DNA from: Parahoeflea olei
Lineage (GTDB): Bacteria > Pseudomonadota > Alphaproteobacteria > Rhizobiales > Rhizobiaceae
Direction of reading: 5' to 3'
DNA length: 64,000 bases
NCBI RefSeq assembly: GCF_001703635.1
Contig: NZ_LQZT01000009.1
Coordinates: 1 to 64,000, forward strand
A program made the position numbers and the translations under genes. The notes below the pieces were generated by a model. The model searched no databases. It saw nothing but the letters and a program-made list of their open reading frames with translations, and was not told where the DNA came from. Shown here piece after piece: positions 44,806 to 53,286 of the stretch; position 1 is the stretch's first letter, and each line of letters opens with the position of its first letter.

Positions 44806-44834
44806 TTTTTAGACAATAGCAGTGGAATTGCCAA
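44806..44834 (-). promoter_or_regulatory. Candidate promoter of dusB-ntrB-ntrC
   Basis: On the minus strand TTGGCA, 17 bases, TAAAAA ends 30 bases before the dusB ATG, predicting a leader of about 24 bases. It lies in the divergent gap with ispDF. Inferred from consensus match and spacing. Confidence 0.45.
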
Positions 44835-44936
44835 GCGGTAATCGCGGCTTTGCCGAGAAAAATGCAAAAGAGCTTTTTTCCGGGCGACGCAAGTTCTAAA
44901 CACTTGCCGAGTTGGGGTTGCGGGATCGAAACGGAC

Positions 44937-46139
44937 ATGAGCGCTGCACAAAAATTCGGCCTGGTGGTCGTCGCCGCGGGCCGCGGGGAACGGGCGGGCT
45001 CGCCCCAGGACGGGCCCAAGCAGTACCGCCCGATCGGCGGCCAGGCGGTGATCGCCCACACGCTCAAGACCTTTCTCGCCCATCCCGATCTCGGCGAGGT
45101 TGTGGTGGTGATCCACAAGGACGACGCGGACCTGTTCGCCGCGGCCACGGCCGGCATCGCCGATGCCGCGCGGCTGCGCACGGTGGTCGGCGGCGCCACG
45201 CGACAGGCCTCCGTCTGCGCCGGGCTTCAGGCGCTCTCCGCCGCGGCGCCGCGGCATGTGCTGATTCACGATGCGGTTCGCCCCTTCGTCAGCCGCGCGA
45301 TCATCGATGGCGTGCTCGAAACCCTGCGCACGGGCAATGCCGCAGCCCTGCCCGCGGTCGCCGTGGCCGACACCCTCAAGCGCGGCGACGCGAAAGGCGA
45401 CGTCGACGGCACGGTGTCGCGCGCCGGCCTGTTCGCGGCCCAGACCCCGCAAGGCTTCGACTACGCCATTATCGCCGATGGCCATGCGAGGGCGGCCGCA
45501 GAGACGCAAACCGAATTCACCGATGACTGCGCCATTGCCGAATGGGCCGGTGTGGCCGTGCGGCTCAGTCGCGGACACCCCTCCAATGTCAAACTCACCA
45601 CAGCCGAGGATATCGCCATGGCCAATGAAAAACTGATGCCTTCGGGCCTGCCCGATGTGCGCACCGGAAACGGCTATGACGTGCATCGCCTGGTGCCGGG
45701 CACGTCGGTTACGCTGTGCGGGGTCGAGATCCCCCACGACCAGCGGCTCGACGGCCATTCGGACGCCGATGTCGGCCTGCATGCGCTCACCGATGCGCTG
45801 CTCGCCACCTGCGCCGCCGGCGACATCGGCGACCACTTCCCGCCCTCCGACCCGCAATGGCGCGGTGCCGCCTCCGACCAGTTCCTGGCGCATGCGGCGG
45901 GCATCGTCCGCGAGGCCGGCGGCGTGATCATGAATGCCGATGTCACGCTGATTGCCGAAGCGCCGAAGATCGGCCCGCATCGCGAGGCGATGCGCGCCTC
46001 GCTGGCACGGACGCTGGGCATCGCCATTGAGCGCTGCTCGGTCAAGGCCACGACCAACGAGACGATCGGCTTTGCCGGGCGCCGCGAGGGCATCGCCGCC
46101 ATCGCCACCGCCACGGTGGTCTATGGAGCCGGCCGGTGA
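44937..46139 (+). CDS. ispDF: Bifunctional IspDF (MEP cytidylyltransferase / MEcPP synthase)
   Basis: Catalyses two steps of the non-mevalonate isoprenoid pathway. The 400-residue fusion has IspD first ([29 protein letters not shown]) and IspF from about residue 238 ([11 protein letters not shown] with the metal-binding Asp/His, [16 protein letters not shown], and [13 protein letters not shown]). Such fusions are characteristic of alphaproteobacteria and some epsilonproteobacteria. ATG 44937 is preferred over 44850, which adds non-conserved residues in the promoter region. Divergent from dusB. Confidence 0.96.
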   Translation: MSAAQKFGLVVVAAGRGERAGSPQDGPKQYRPIGGQAVIAHTLKTFLAHPDLGEVVVVIHKDDADLFAAATAGIADAARLRTVVGGATRQASVCAGLQALSAAAPRHVLIHDAVRPFVSRAIIDGVLETLRTGNAAALPAVAVADTLKRGDAKGDVDGTVSRAGLFAAQTPQGFDYAIIADGHARAAAETQTEFTDDCAIAEWAGVAVRLSRGHPSNVKLTTAEDIAMANEKLMPSGLPDVRTGNGYDVHRLVPGTSVTLCGVEIPHDQRLDGHSDADVGLHALTDALLATCAAGDIGDHFPPSDPQWRGAASDQFLAHAAGIVREAGGVIMNADVTLIAEAPKIGPHREAMRASLARTLGIAIERCSVKATTNETIGFAGRREGIAAIATATVVYGAGR

Positions 46140-46657
46140 GCGCGGCGGCAGACCTCGCTGCGATCAAGGCCGACTGCCGCCGTCTGGCGGAGCGGATCGT
46201 CAGCGACTTTCCGGCCCTCGGCACGGTGGTGGCCACCGCGGAATCCTGCACCGGCGGCCTGATTGCCGCCGCCATCACCGATGTGGGCGGATCCTCGGCG
46301 GTGTTCGACCGCGGTTTCGTGACCTATTCCAATCAGGCCAAGCAGGACATGCTCGGCGTCAAGCCGGCGACGCTTGCCAGCTTCGGTGCGGTCTCGGCAG
46401 AGGTTGCGGCCGAAATGGCGCTCGGCGCCTGGAAGCATTCGGATGCCGACCTGACGGTGGCCGTCACCGGCGTGGCCGGCCCCGGCGGCGGCTCACCTGA
46501 CAAGCCCGTGGGCCTGGTCTGGATGGGGCTGTCGGGGCCCGGCGTCTCCGATGTCGTGGAACTGCGCTGGGACCCGTCCTGGAGCCGGGACGCGATCCGG
46601 GCGGCGACGGTGCGTGCGGCACTTGAGGCGCTGATCGCCCGCGCCGGCCTGGCCTGA
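46136..46657 (+). CDS. CinA C-terminal domain protein (NMN amidohydrolase type)
   Basis: A 173-residue single-domain protein matching the PncC/CinA C-terminal fold, which deamidates nicotinamide mononucleotide in NAD recycling. [21 protein letters not shown] carries the catalytic Ser-Cys-Thr-Gly-Gly region (shown as [20 protein letters not shown]), and [20 protein letters not shown] is the second signature. It lacks the N-terminal MoCF-like domain of full CinA. It starts GTG 46136, overlapping the ispDF stop by 4 bases. Confidence 0.9.
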   Translation: MSAAADLAAIKADCRRLAERIVSDFPALGTVVATAESCTGGLIAAAITDVGGSSAVFDRGFVTYSNQAKQDMLGVKPATLASFGAVSAEVAAEMALGAWKHSDADLTVAVTGVAGPGGGSPDKPVGLVWMGLSGPGVSDVVELRWDPSWSRDAIRAATVRAALEALIARAGLA

Positions 46658-46661
46658 CCGG

Positions 46662-47123
46662 TCAGGACACCGCGGCGTCGCCGTAGACCACCTGCGCGCG
46701 CTTTTCGAAGGCTTCCGAAAACATGCGGAACGCCCGGTCGAACATCGACCCCATCAGCATGCCGAGCATCCGGCTCTTGAACTCGTAGTCGATGTAGAAG
46801 CCGACCTCGCAGCCATGCGCGCCATGCGGCTTGAAGGTCCATTTGTTGTCGAGATACTTGAACGGCCCCTCGAAGAACTTGACGTCGATTTCGAGGTCGT
46901 CGGGCTTGAGCAGATCCTGCGTGGCGAAGGTCTCGCGAATGGCCTTGTAGCCCACCGTCATTTCGCAGATCAGCAGGGTCTTGCCGTCGCGCTCCTTGAT
47001 GTCGCGGATGCTGATCGCCTCGCACAACGGCAGGAATTCCGGATAGCGTTCGACATCGGCGACGAGATCGAACATCTGGCGCGGCGAATGCGGAACGATG
47101 CGTGAGGTCTGAAAGGACGGCAT
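46662..47123 (-). CDS. COQ10/RatA-like START-domain protein
   Basis: A 153-residue protein of the polyketide cyclase/START family. HSPRQMFDLVADVERYPEFLPLC (core MFDLVADVERYPEFLPLC) and FDRAFRMFSEAFEKRA at the end are diagnostic. Homologues are annotated as ubiquinone-binding COQ10 proteins or as RatA toxins; in rhizobia a lipid or quinone role is more likely than a toxin. ATG 47123 (MPSFQTSR) is preferred over 47141. It converges on the cinA-like gene with a 4-base gap. Confidence 0.87.
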   Translation of the reverse strand: MPSFQTSRIVPHSPRQMFDLVADVERYPEFLPLCEAISIRDIKERDGKTLLICEMTVGYKAIRETFATQDLLKPDDLEIDVKFFEGPFKYLDNKWTFKPHGAHGCEVGFYIDYEFKSRMLGMLMGSMFDRAFRMFSEAFEKRAQVVYGDAAVS

Positions 47124-47337
47124 GATTCTGAAGGTGGACATAGTCGCCGCCAAACTCAAGCCCGTATCGGACAAGAGGAACCATTTTTCGCAGCCGACCC
47201 CCGCCCTGTGCCGAAATCGGACACCGCCCGTGCCGCCGGCGCGCTTGCCCGAAACCATTCAGTAATTCGAATGTGCGTATTTTGTAAACGTACCTCCGCT
47301 CCCAGCCGGCGAGCCGGCCGTCATGCAAAGGTAGGAT

Positions 47338-47739
47338 ATGCAGTCCAGGAAATACGCGCTCACGCAGATCGGAGACCAGAAGGACCGACGCATCCATTCG
47401 CGCCGCGATGCCAACTGCCCGATCATCGTCCATGCGAAGAAGCGCACCGGCGACAGCACGGTGGCCGTGCAGTCCTGGCTGGTCAACCTGAGCGAGGAAG
47501 GGTGCCAGGTCGCCTCCGACCACTTTCCCCGCAATGTCCATGAAGTCTACGTGATCATTCCCGGCCTCGGCTCGAAGGTGCACGGCAATGTCGTCAAGCA
47601 GGGCGACTTCACGCTGCATGTGGCCTTCACCACGGCGCTTACCGCGCAGATCGTCGACAAGGTGGGCCGGATCAAGGTGGTCCCGCGCGCCCTGGCCAAG
47701 CCCGCCGTGTCGAGCCCGGCGTCGTCCGCATCCACTTAG
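47338..47739 (+). CDS. PilZ-domain protein, probable c-di-GMP binder
   Basis: A 133-residue single-domain protein. The c-di-GMP signatures are present: an RxxxR-type stretch (KDRRIHSRRD) near residue 16 and the D/NxSxxG motif as NLSEEG about 50 residues later. It may couple c-di-GMP levels to motility, exopolysaccharide or surface attachment; no target is encoded nearby. AGGTAGGA lies just ahead of the ATG. Its stop overlaps the convergent creatininase gene by 4 bases. Confidence 0.88.
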   Translation: MQSRKYALTQIGDQKDRRIHSRRDANCPIIVHAKKRTGDSTVAVQSWLVNLSEEGCQVASDHFPRNVHEVYVIIPGLGSKVHGNVVKQGDFTLHVAFTTALTAQIVDKVGRIKVVPRALAKPAVSSPASSAST

Positions 47740-48530
47740 GCCAGCCAGTCATCGAGTTTCGCCGCGCGCACATCCTTGAGCAGCGCCAGAAACCCCCTGG
47801 CCTGGTGCCCGGCCACTGCCCTGCCCTTGTCCGCCGTGGCTTTCGCTGCCTCGCCGACCGCACCGGATGCGTTGAGGTCGCTCGCAATCCAGGCGAAGGC
47901 ATGCGCGCCGGTGTGGCGCAGCAGCTCGAACTCCTTCTCCGCGGCGGTGACCGCCGAGACGAAATTCTGCGCCTTGTCCATCGCCACGAGGTCGGGCGCG
48001 AAATGCAGCATCAGCGAGGTTTCGACATCGCCGCCATGGATGCCGTAGCTGGTCTCGGTGCTGCTGAACAAGCCTTCGGGCAAACCGAAGCGCATCCACG
48101 AGGTCTTCACCGCCAGCATGCGGGCGCGCACCCTGAGTTCGCGCGCGACGATGCCCATCACTTCCTCGTTGCCGCCATGGGAATTGACCACGACCACCTT
48201 GCGGATACCGGCCCGGGCGATCGAGTGGCCAAGCTCGACCCAGTGGTCGATCAGCGTGGTGGCGGGAATCGTGAGCGTGCCCGGCGCATGCTGGTGCTCA
48301 TTGGACTTGCCGACGCACTGGACCGGCAGGATGCGGATGTCGAGATCGTCGGGGGCTTGCGCGATCACCGTCTCGAGCATGCCCGTCATGATGGCGCTGT
48401 CGGTCGAGACCGGCAGATGCGGGCCGTGCTGCTCGATCGCCGCGACCGGCAGCACCGCGATCGTCGCATCGGGATCGAGATCTTCAAATTCGCGGGTGGT
48501 GAAATCGCCCCACCAGATCTTGCGTGTCAT
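47736..48530 (-). CDS. Creatininase-family amidohydrolase
   Basis: A 264-residue metal-dependent amidohydrolase. Conserved ligands are in AAIEQHGPHLPVSTDS, VNSHGGNEEVM and GIHGGDVETSL. The family includes creatinine amidohydrolase, formamide hydrolases of riboflavin synthesis and MftE, so the substrate is open. It lies 24 bases after a ridA gene on the same strand, and that pair is divergent from an ABC import operon. A role in breaking an amide or lactam ring of the imported compound is an inference. Confidence 0.88.
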   Translation of the reverse strand: MTRKIWWGDFTTREFEDLDPDATIAVLPVAAIEQHGPHLPVSTDSAIMTGMLETVIAQAPDDLDIRILPVQCVGKSNEHQHAPGTLTIPATTLIDHWVELGHSIARAGIRKVVVVNSHGGNEEVMGIVARELRVRARMLAVKTSWMRFGLPEGLFSSTETSYGIHGGDVETSLMLHFAPDLVAMDKAQNFVSAVTAAEKEFELLRHTGAHAFAWIASDLNASGAVGEAAKATADKGRAVAGHQARGFLALLKDVRAAKLDDWLA

Positions 48531-48554
48531 CGTCTGTCTCCATGAGCCGCCGGC

Positions 48555-48941
48555 TCAGGCCGGCGCGGCGGCAATGATTTCGATTTCGACCTTGAAGGCT
48601 TCGCGCGCGAAGCCCGAAACGATCATCAGCGTCGAGGCCGGCGCGGGATCGGCAAACAGCCGGTCGCGCACCTTCATGTAGCCCGCCAAATGTGCCCGAT
48701 CCGTGACATAGGCATTGATCCGCACGACATCGCCAAACCCCATGCCGGCAGCCTTGAGCAGGGCTTCGACATTGGCGAAACACAACTCCGTCTGCGCCTC
48801 GGCGCTCTCGGGGATCTCGTCGTCAAGCGTGATCGACAGTTGCCCCGAACAGATCATCAGCCGGTGGCCCGGCGGCACCTCCACGGCATGGCTGTAGCGG
48901 GCGAATGGCGCCCGGATCGCGGCAGGCGTGTGATGTTTCAT
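48555..48941 (-). CDS. RidA-family protein (enamine/imine deaminase type)
   Basis: A 128-residue member of the YjgF/YER057c/UK114 family. Family features are LMICSGQLSITLDDEIPES, the helix TELCFANVEALLKAAGMGFG, VVRINAYVTDRAHLAGYMKV, and a C-terminal EIEIIAA strand. The canonical Arg of active RidA (usually in the RxxVxVA strand near the end) is less clear here: the segment reads TLMIVSGFAREAFKVEIEI. It is therefore not certain that it has 2-aminoacrylate deaminase activity. Operon with the creatininase gene. ATG 48941 preferred to 49028. Confidence 0.85.
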   Translation of the reverse strand: MKHHTPAAIRAPFARYSHAVEVPPGHRLMICSGQLSITLDDEIPESAEAQTELCFANVEALLKAAGMGFGDVVRINAYVTDRAHLAGYMKVRDRLFADPAPASTLMIVSGFAREAFKVEIEIIAAAPA

Positions 48942-49091
48942 TTCTGCACCCTCGTGAGCGACATCTATCGGGACCGGCACGCTTTTTATTAGTCTATTCA
49001 ATGCCGGCGGGAAATGGGGCACAGTCACGGCATGATGCCGATTGCAGGTGAAAGAATAGGCAGTATGCTCATCTCTCGCGCAGTCGGCAAA

Positions 49092-49119
49092 GCCCGCGTG
49101 CAGACCATGTCCCGCGGGC
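49092..49119. repeat. Inverted repeat in the divergent control region
   Basis: GCCCGCG and CGCGGGC are separated by 14 bases, in the 288-base gap between ridA and the substrate-binding protein gene. It may be an operator or leader structure. No thiamine-type riboswitch consensus was seen here. Confidence 0.35.
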
Positions 49120-49229
49120 GCGACTGCTTCGGCCTGCCACTTGATGGCATGGGGTTTGCTTTATGTGAGAATTGTCCGAGCCACCGGATTCGTATCGAAT
49201 CTCCGCTCTAACCTAAAGGGATGGTGCAC

Positions 49230-50231
49230 ATGACGCTTCTACTTCGATCCTCGGTCGCTCTGGCGGCGATCGTCACATTGGGCGCGCAGGCATCGGCCGC
49301 CGAGAAAGTCACCTTTGGCACGAACTGGCTGGCGCAGCCCGAGCATGGCGGCTTCTACCAGGCGGTGGCCGACGGGACATACGAGGCCTGCGGGCTCGAC
49401 GTCACCATCGCCCAGGGCGGACCGCAGGTGAACAACCGCGCGCTTCTGCTGGCCGGCAAGGTCGAGTTCCACATGGGCGGCAACATGCTTGAGGCCTTCT
49501 CGGCCGTGGAACAGGACATCCCGGTCAAGGTGGTGGCCGCCGCCTTCCAGAAGGAGCCGCAGGTGCTGATGACGCATCCGGGCCAGGGTCTCGACACCTG
49601 GGAAGAGCTCAAGAATGCGGACGAATTCATCCTGGGCGACGCCGGCTTCCAGAGCTACTTCCAGTGGATGGTCACGGAATTCGGCTTCGATGCCGCCAAG
49701 CGCGTGCCCTACACCTTCAACCCTGCCCCCTTCATCGCCAATCCGAAATCCGCGCAGCAGGGCTACGTGACCTCCGAGCCGTTCGCGGTCGAGCGCGAGG
49801 GCGGCTTCAAGCCCAACCTGTTCCTGCTCGCCGACTATGGCTTCGACACCTATTCGACCACGATTGAGGTCATGCAGGCAACGATCGACAGCAAGCCCGA
49901 AGCGGTCAAGTGCTTCGTCGAAGGCTCGATCAAGGGCTGGTACAATTATCTCTATGGCGACAACGCGGTCGCCAACGAAATGATCAAGAAAGACAATCCG
50001 GACATGACCGACGAGCAGATCGCGTTCTCGATCGAGAAGCTCAAGGAATACGGCATCGTCGATTCCGGCGACACCGAGACCATGGGCATCGGCGCCATGA
50101 CGGACGCGCGCATGGAAAGCTTCTACGCCAAGATGGTCAAGGCGGGCGTGGTCAAGGACGGCATCGACATCAAGGCTTCCTACACGCTCGACTATGTCAA
50201 TGCCGGGATCGGCCTCGACCTGAAGAAGTAA
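49230..50231 (+). CDS. ABC transporter substrate-binding protein (NMT1/ThiY-like)
   Basis: A 333-residue periplasmic binding protein with a signal peptide (MTLLLRSSVALAAIV..., cleavage after ASA near residue 24). The fold resembles NMT1/SsuA proteins: VTFGTNWLAQPEHGGFYQAV at the mature N-terminus and a Gly-rich hinge GGNMLEAFSAVEQ. Ligands in this family include pyrimidines, taurine, nitrate and aromatic sulfonates; the neighbouring cytosine-deaminase-like gene favours a pyrimidine-like compound. ATG 49230 has AAAGGG at a 9-base spacing; ATG 49221 abuts it and is less likely. A strong hairpin follows. Confidence 0.9.
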   Translation: MTLLLRSSVALAAIVTLGAQASAAEKVTFGTNWLAQPEHGGFYQAVADGTYEACGLDVTIAQGGPQVNNRALLLAGKVEFHMGGNMLEAFSAVEQDIPVKVVAAAFQKEPQVLMTHPGQGLDTWEELKNADEFILGDAGFQSYFQWMVTEFGFDAAKRVPYTFNPAPFIANPKSAQQGYVTSEPFAVEREGGFKPNLFLLADYGFDTYSTTIEVMQATIDSKPEAVKCFVEGSIKGWYNYLYGDNAVANEMIKKDNPDMTDEQIAFSIEKLKEYGIVDSGDTETMGIGAMTDARMESFYAKMVKAGVVKDGIDIKASYTLDYVNAGIGLDLKK

Positions 50232-50236
50232 GCGGC

Positions 50237-50268
50237 AACCCGCCCGGACCTGAAACTCCGGGCGGGTT
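50237..50268 (+). terminator. Strong hairpin between the binding-protein and ATPase genes
   Basis: AACCCGCCCGGA and TCCGGGCGGGTT form a perfect 12-bp stem around an 8-base loop, followed by CTTTCCTCTG. It starts 6 bases after the stop codon. Probably an attenuator or RNA stabiliser giving more binding protein than ATPase/permease. Confidence 0.65.
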
Positions 50269-50297
50269 CTTTCCTCTGTCGTCTCGATCTGGATACC

Positions 50298-51101
50298 ATG
50301 CCCGCCCGCACCCATCCCTTCCTTATCCTTCAGTCCATCGGCAAGACCTTCGCCTCCGGCGTGACGGCGCTCGACCGGGTCAACCTGACGGTCAACGAAG
50401 GTGATTTCATGAGCCTGCTCGGGCCGTCGGGCTGCGGCAAGTCGACCGCGCTCAGGATCATCGCCGGGCTGTCGCAGCCGACATCGGGAGTGGTCGACTG
50501 GCGCGGCCCGCCGATCCGGCAGAACGACATCGGCTTCGTGTTCCAGGAGCCGACGCTCCTGCCCTGGGCGAGCGTCTACGACAATGTCTGGCTGCCGCTC
50601 AGACTGCGCGGCGTCTCGCGCAAGGAAGCCGAACCGCAAATCGCGGAAGTGCTCGAACGCGTGCACCTGACCGGGTTCGAGAAGGCGGTCCCGCGGGAAT
50701 TGTCGGGCGGCATGAAGATGCGCGTTTCCATCGCCCGCGGGCTCGTCACCCGGCCGCGCATCCTGTTGATGGACGAGCCCTTTGCGGCGCTCGACGAGAT
50801 CACCCGCTTCAAGCTCAACAACGATCTGCTCGAACTCTGGGCCGAACGCGGCTTCACGGTGATCTTCGTCACCCATTCGGTGTTCGAAAGCGTGTTCCTG
50901 TCGAACCGCATCACGGTGATGGCCGCAAGGCCCGGTCGGGTGTTCGAGGAGGTGAGGGTCGACGTCCCCTACCCGCGCAACGAAACCTTCCGGACCTCGC
51001 CGGACTACGCTTCGCTCTGCCGGCAGACATCGGGCGTTCTGGTGCGCGCCATCAACGCCACTGCATCCGAGCTCGAGGAGGCTTCCCATGGCGCCCACTG
51101 A
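50298..51101 (+). CDS. ABC transporter ATP-binding protein (SsuB/TauB type)
   Basis: A 267-residue nucleotide-binding subunit. Walker A is GPSGCGKST, the Q-loop is in GFVFQEPTLLPW, the signature is LSGGMKMRV, Walker B is ILLMDEPFAALD, and the H-loop is VIFVTHS. This arrangement is typical of the nitrate/taurine/sulfonate/HMP subfamily. It powers import through the permease, whose start overlaps its last 14 bases. Inner-membrane associated, cytosolic side. Confidence 0.94.
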   Translation: MPARTHPFLILQSIGKTFASGVTALDRVNLTVNEGDFMSLLGPSGCGKSTALRIIAGLSQPTSGVVDWRGPPIRQNDIGFVFQEPTLLPWASVYDNVWLPLRLRGVSRKEAEPQIAEVLERVHLTGFEKAVPRELSGGMKMRVSIARGLVTRPRILLMDEPFAALDEITRFKLNNDLLELWAERGFTVIFVTHSVFESVFLSNRITVMAARPGRVFEEVRVDVPYPRNETFRTSPDYASLCRQTSGVLVRAINATASELEEASHGAH

Positions 51102-51954
51102 CCGCGCGGCATCCCCCGTTCCGGCCCTGCTGATCGACGCCGAAGAGGCCCGGCGCGAACGCTCGATCCGGATGCAGCGCACCGGCCGCTGGCTGCTGCC
51201 GCTTCTGATCATGGTCGCGGCGCTGGTGCTGTGGGACCGGCTCTGCGTCTGGAACGATATTCCGCAATATATCCTGCCGCGCCCGGGCGTGGTGTTCGAC
51301 ACGCTGGTCCAGGATTCGGGCCTGCTGTTTGCCTCGCTGCTCGTCACGCTCAGGATCACCGCGCTCTCGCTGGCGCTCGCCGTGATCGGCGGGGTTGGGC
51401 TTGCGGTGCTGTTCACCCAGTCGCGCTGGATCGAGATGAGTCTGTTTCCCTTCGCGATCGTGCTGCAGGTCACGCCGATCGTGGCGATCTTTCCGCTGAT
51501 CAACATCTATGTCGACGACCAGACCACCAAGTTGTTGCTCTGCGCCTGGATCGTGGCCTTCTTCCCGATCCTGTCCAACACCACGCTGGGGCTGAATTCG
51601 GTCGACCGCAACCTGATCGACTATTTCAAATTGAACGGCGCCAGCCGCTGGCAGACGCTCTGGCACCTGCGACTGCCCGCGGCGATGCCCTATTTCCTGG
51701 GCGGCCTCAAGATCGCAGGCGGGCTCGCGCTGATCGGCGCGGTGGTGGCGGAATTCGTGGCCGGCACCGCGGGCCAGTCCTCGGGGCTCGCCTCACGCAT
51801 CATCGAGGCGGGCTACCGGCTCAACGCGCCGCGACTGTTTGCGGCGCTGATCCTGATCTCGTTGACCGGCATCGTGATATTCCTCACCCTGTCCTGGATT
51901 TCCCACCTCGTGCTGCATCGCTGGCACGAGAGCGCGCTCAAACAGGAGCAATGA
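51088..51954 (+). CDS. ABC transporter permease (SsuC/TauC type)
   Basis: A 288-residue permease with about six hydrophobic segments after a ~35-residue cytosolic N-terminus. The EAA-type coupling loop is seen as DYFKLNGASRWQTLWHLRLP followed by AAMPYFLGGLKIAGG. It overlaps the ATPase gene by 14 bases, and GAGGAGG inside the ATPase gene is the ribosome binding site. Stop at 51954 is 3 bases from the next gene. Confidence 0.93.
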   Translation: MAPTDRAASPVPALLIDAEEARRERSIRMQRTGRWLLPLLIMVAALVLWDRLCVWNDIPQYILPRPGVVFDTLVQDSGLLFASLLVTLRITALSLALAVIGGVGLAVLFTQSRWIEMSLFPFAIVLQVTPIVAIFPLINIYVDDQTTKLLLCAWIVAFFPILSNTTLGLNSVDRNLIDYFKLNGASRWQTLWHLRLPAAMPYFLGGLKIAGGLALIGAVVAEFVAGTAGQSSGLASRIIEAGYRLNAPRLFAALILISLTGIVIFLTLSWISHLVLHRWHESALKQEQ

Positions 51955-51957
51955 GCT

Positions 51958-53283
51958 GTGACGTCGCCGACCCTCACGCTGCCCGAGTCCCCCGACTACA
52001 CGCTTGTGAACCTGCGCCTGCACCGCGCCCATGTCGCGGGCGTGCCCGGCCTCGCCTTCGATGTGGAAGGCTTTGCGCGGGCAGAGATCGCGATTGCCGG
52101 TGCGAGGATCGCGGCCATACGCCCAGCCGGCAGTACGCCTGAAGCCGAATCTGTGCATGCCGTGGATTGCCGCGGGGGCATTGCCTTTCCGGCCTTCGTC
52201 GATTGCCACACCCATATCGACAAGGGACATATCTGGCCAAGAAAACCCAATCCGGGCGGCAGTTTCCCCGGTGCGCTTGAAGCCGTGGGTGAAGATCGCC
52301 GCGCCAACTGGTCGTCAACCGATGTCGAGCGGCGCATGGAGTTCTCGCTCTCTTGTGCCTATGCCCACGGCACGCGGGCGCTGCGCACCCATCTCGATTC
52401 GCTTGCGCCGCAGGAAGACATTTCCTGGCCGGTCTTTGCCGAGATGCGGGCACGCTGGAAAGGCCGGATCGAACTGCAGGCGGCCTGCCTGTTCGGCATT
52501 GATGAAGCCCGCGACGAGGCCTGGTTCAATCGTCTTGCGGATATCGTTGCGACCAATCGCGGCGTGCTCGGCGCGGTCACCTATATGGTGCCGGATCTAG
52601 ACGCCCTGCTCGACCGGATGTTCGTGAAGGCGATGGAGCTGGGGCTCGATCTCGATTTCCACGCCGACGAGACCGACAATGTCGAAGCGGTCTCGCTCGA
52701 CCGGATTGCGGAAGCCGCACTGCGCCACCGCTTCGAGGGCCGGATCCTGGTCGGCCATTGCTGTTCGCTCGCCCGCCAGCCCGACGATCAGATCGCAAGC
52801 ACGCTCGACAAGATCGCCCGCGCCGGGCTTTCGGTCGTCTCGCTGCCGATGTGCAACATGTATCTGCAGGACCGGCATGCCGGCGTGACGCCCCGCTGGC
52901 GCGGCGTCACGCTGCTCCACGAGATGGCCGCGCACGGCATCAATGTCGCGGTCGCCTCGGACAACACCCGCGATCCGTTCTATGCCTATGGCGATCTCGA
53001 CATGCTCGAGGTCTACCGCGAGGCGACCCGCATCCTTCATTTCGACCATCCCGTCGGCCTCTGGCCCGCGACGGTCGCCGCCAATCCGGCACGGGCCATG
53101 GGGTTGGCCGATGCCGGTATGCTTCAGCCGGGTTCATCCGCGGACCTTCTGGTCTTCCGCGGCCGCAGCCTGACTGAACTTCTCGCCCGCCCCGAAAGCC
53201 GCCGAACACTTATCCGCGATGGAAAGCTCATTGACGCGACTGTCCCCGATTACCACGACCTGGATGATTTGATGGAGCGTTGA
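51958..53283 (+). CDS. Cytosine-deaminase-like amidohydrolase
   Basis: A 441-residue enzyme of the amidohydrolase superfamily, closest in motif layout to cytosine deaminase (CodA). Metal and active-site motifs occur in order: FVDCHTHIDKGHIW, LDFHADETDNVE (HxDE), LVGHCCSLA, and VASDNTRDPFYAYGD. The GTG start at 51958 is 3 bases after the permease stop. Co-transcription with an import system suggests it acts on the imported compound by deamination or ring opening. Cytosine itself is not proven; N-heterocycles such as isoguanine, creatinine or barbiturates are alternatives. Confidence 0.88.
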   Translation: MTSPTLTLPESPDYTLVNLRLHRAHVAGVPGLAFDVEGFARAEIAIAGARIAAIRPAGSTPEAESVHAVDCRGGIAFPAFVDCHTHIDKGHIWPRKPNPGGSFPGALEAVGEDRRANWSSTDVERRMEFSLSCAYAHGTRALRTHLDSLAPQEDISWPVFAEMRARWKGRIELQAACLFGIDEARDEAWFNRLADIVATNRGVLGAVTYMVPDLDALLDRMFVKAMELGLDLDFHADETDNVEAVSLDRIAEAALRHRFEGRILVGHCCSLARQPDDQIASTLDKIARAGLSVVSLPMCNMYLQDRHAGVTPRWRGVTLLHEMAAHGINVAVASDNTRDPFYAYGDLDMLEVYREATRILHFDHPVGLWPATVAANPARAMGLADAGMLQPGSSADLLVFRGRSLTELLARPESRRTLIRDGKLIDATVPDYHDLDDLMER

Positions 53284-53286
53284 CCC

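Noticed and set aside
46662-47123. RatA-type toxin of a toxin-antitoxin pair
   Set aside because: There is no RatB-like partner gene beside it; a COQ10-like lipid or quinone role is the more cautious call.
48942-49229. Possible thiamine (TPP) riboswitch before the NMT1/ThiY-like transporter
   Set aside because: The CTGAGA core and the other conserved TPP elements are not present in the leader.
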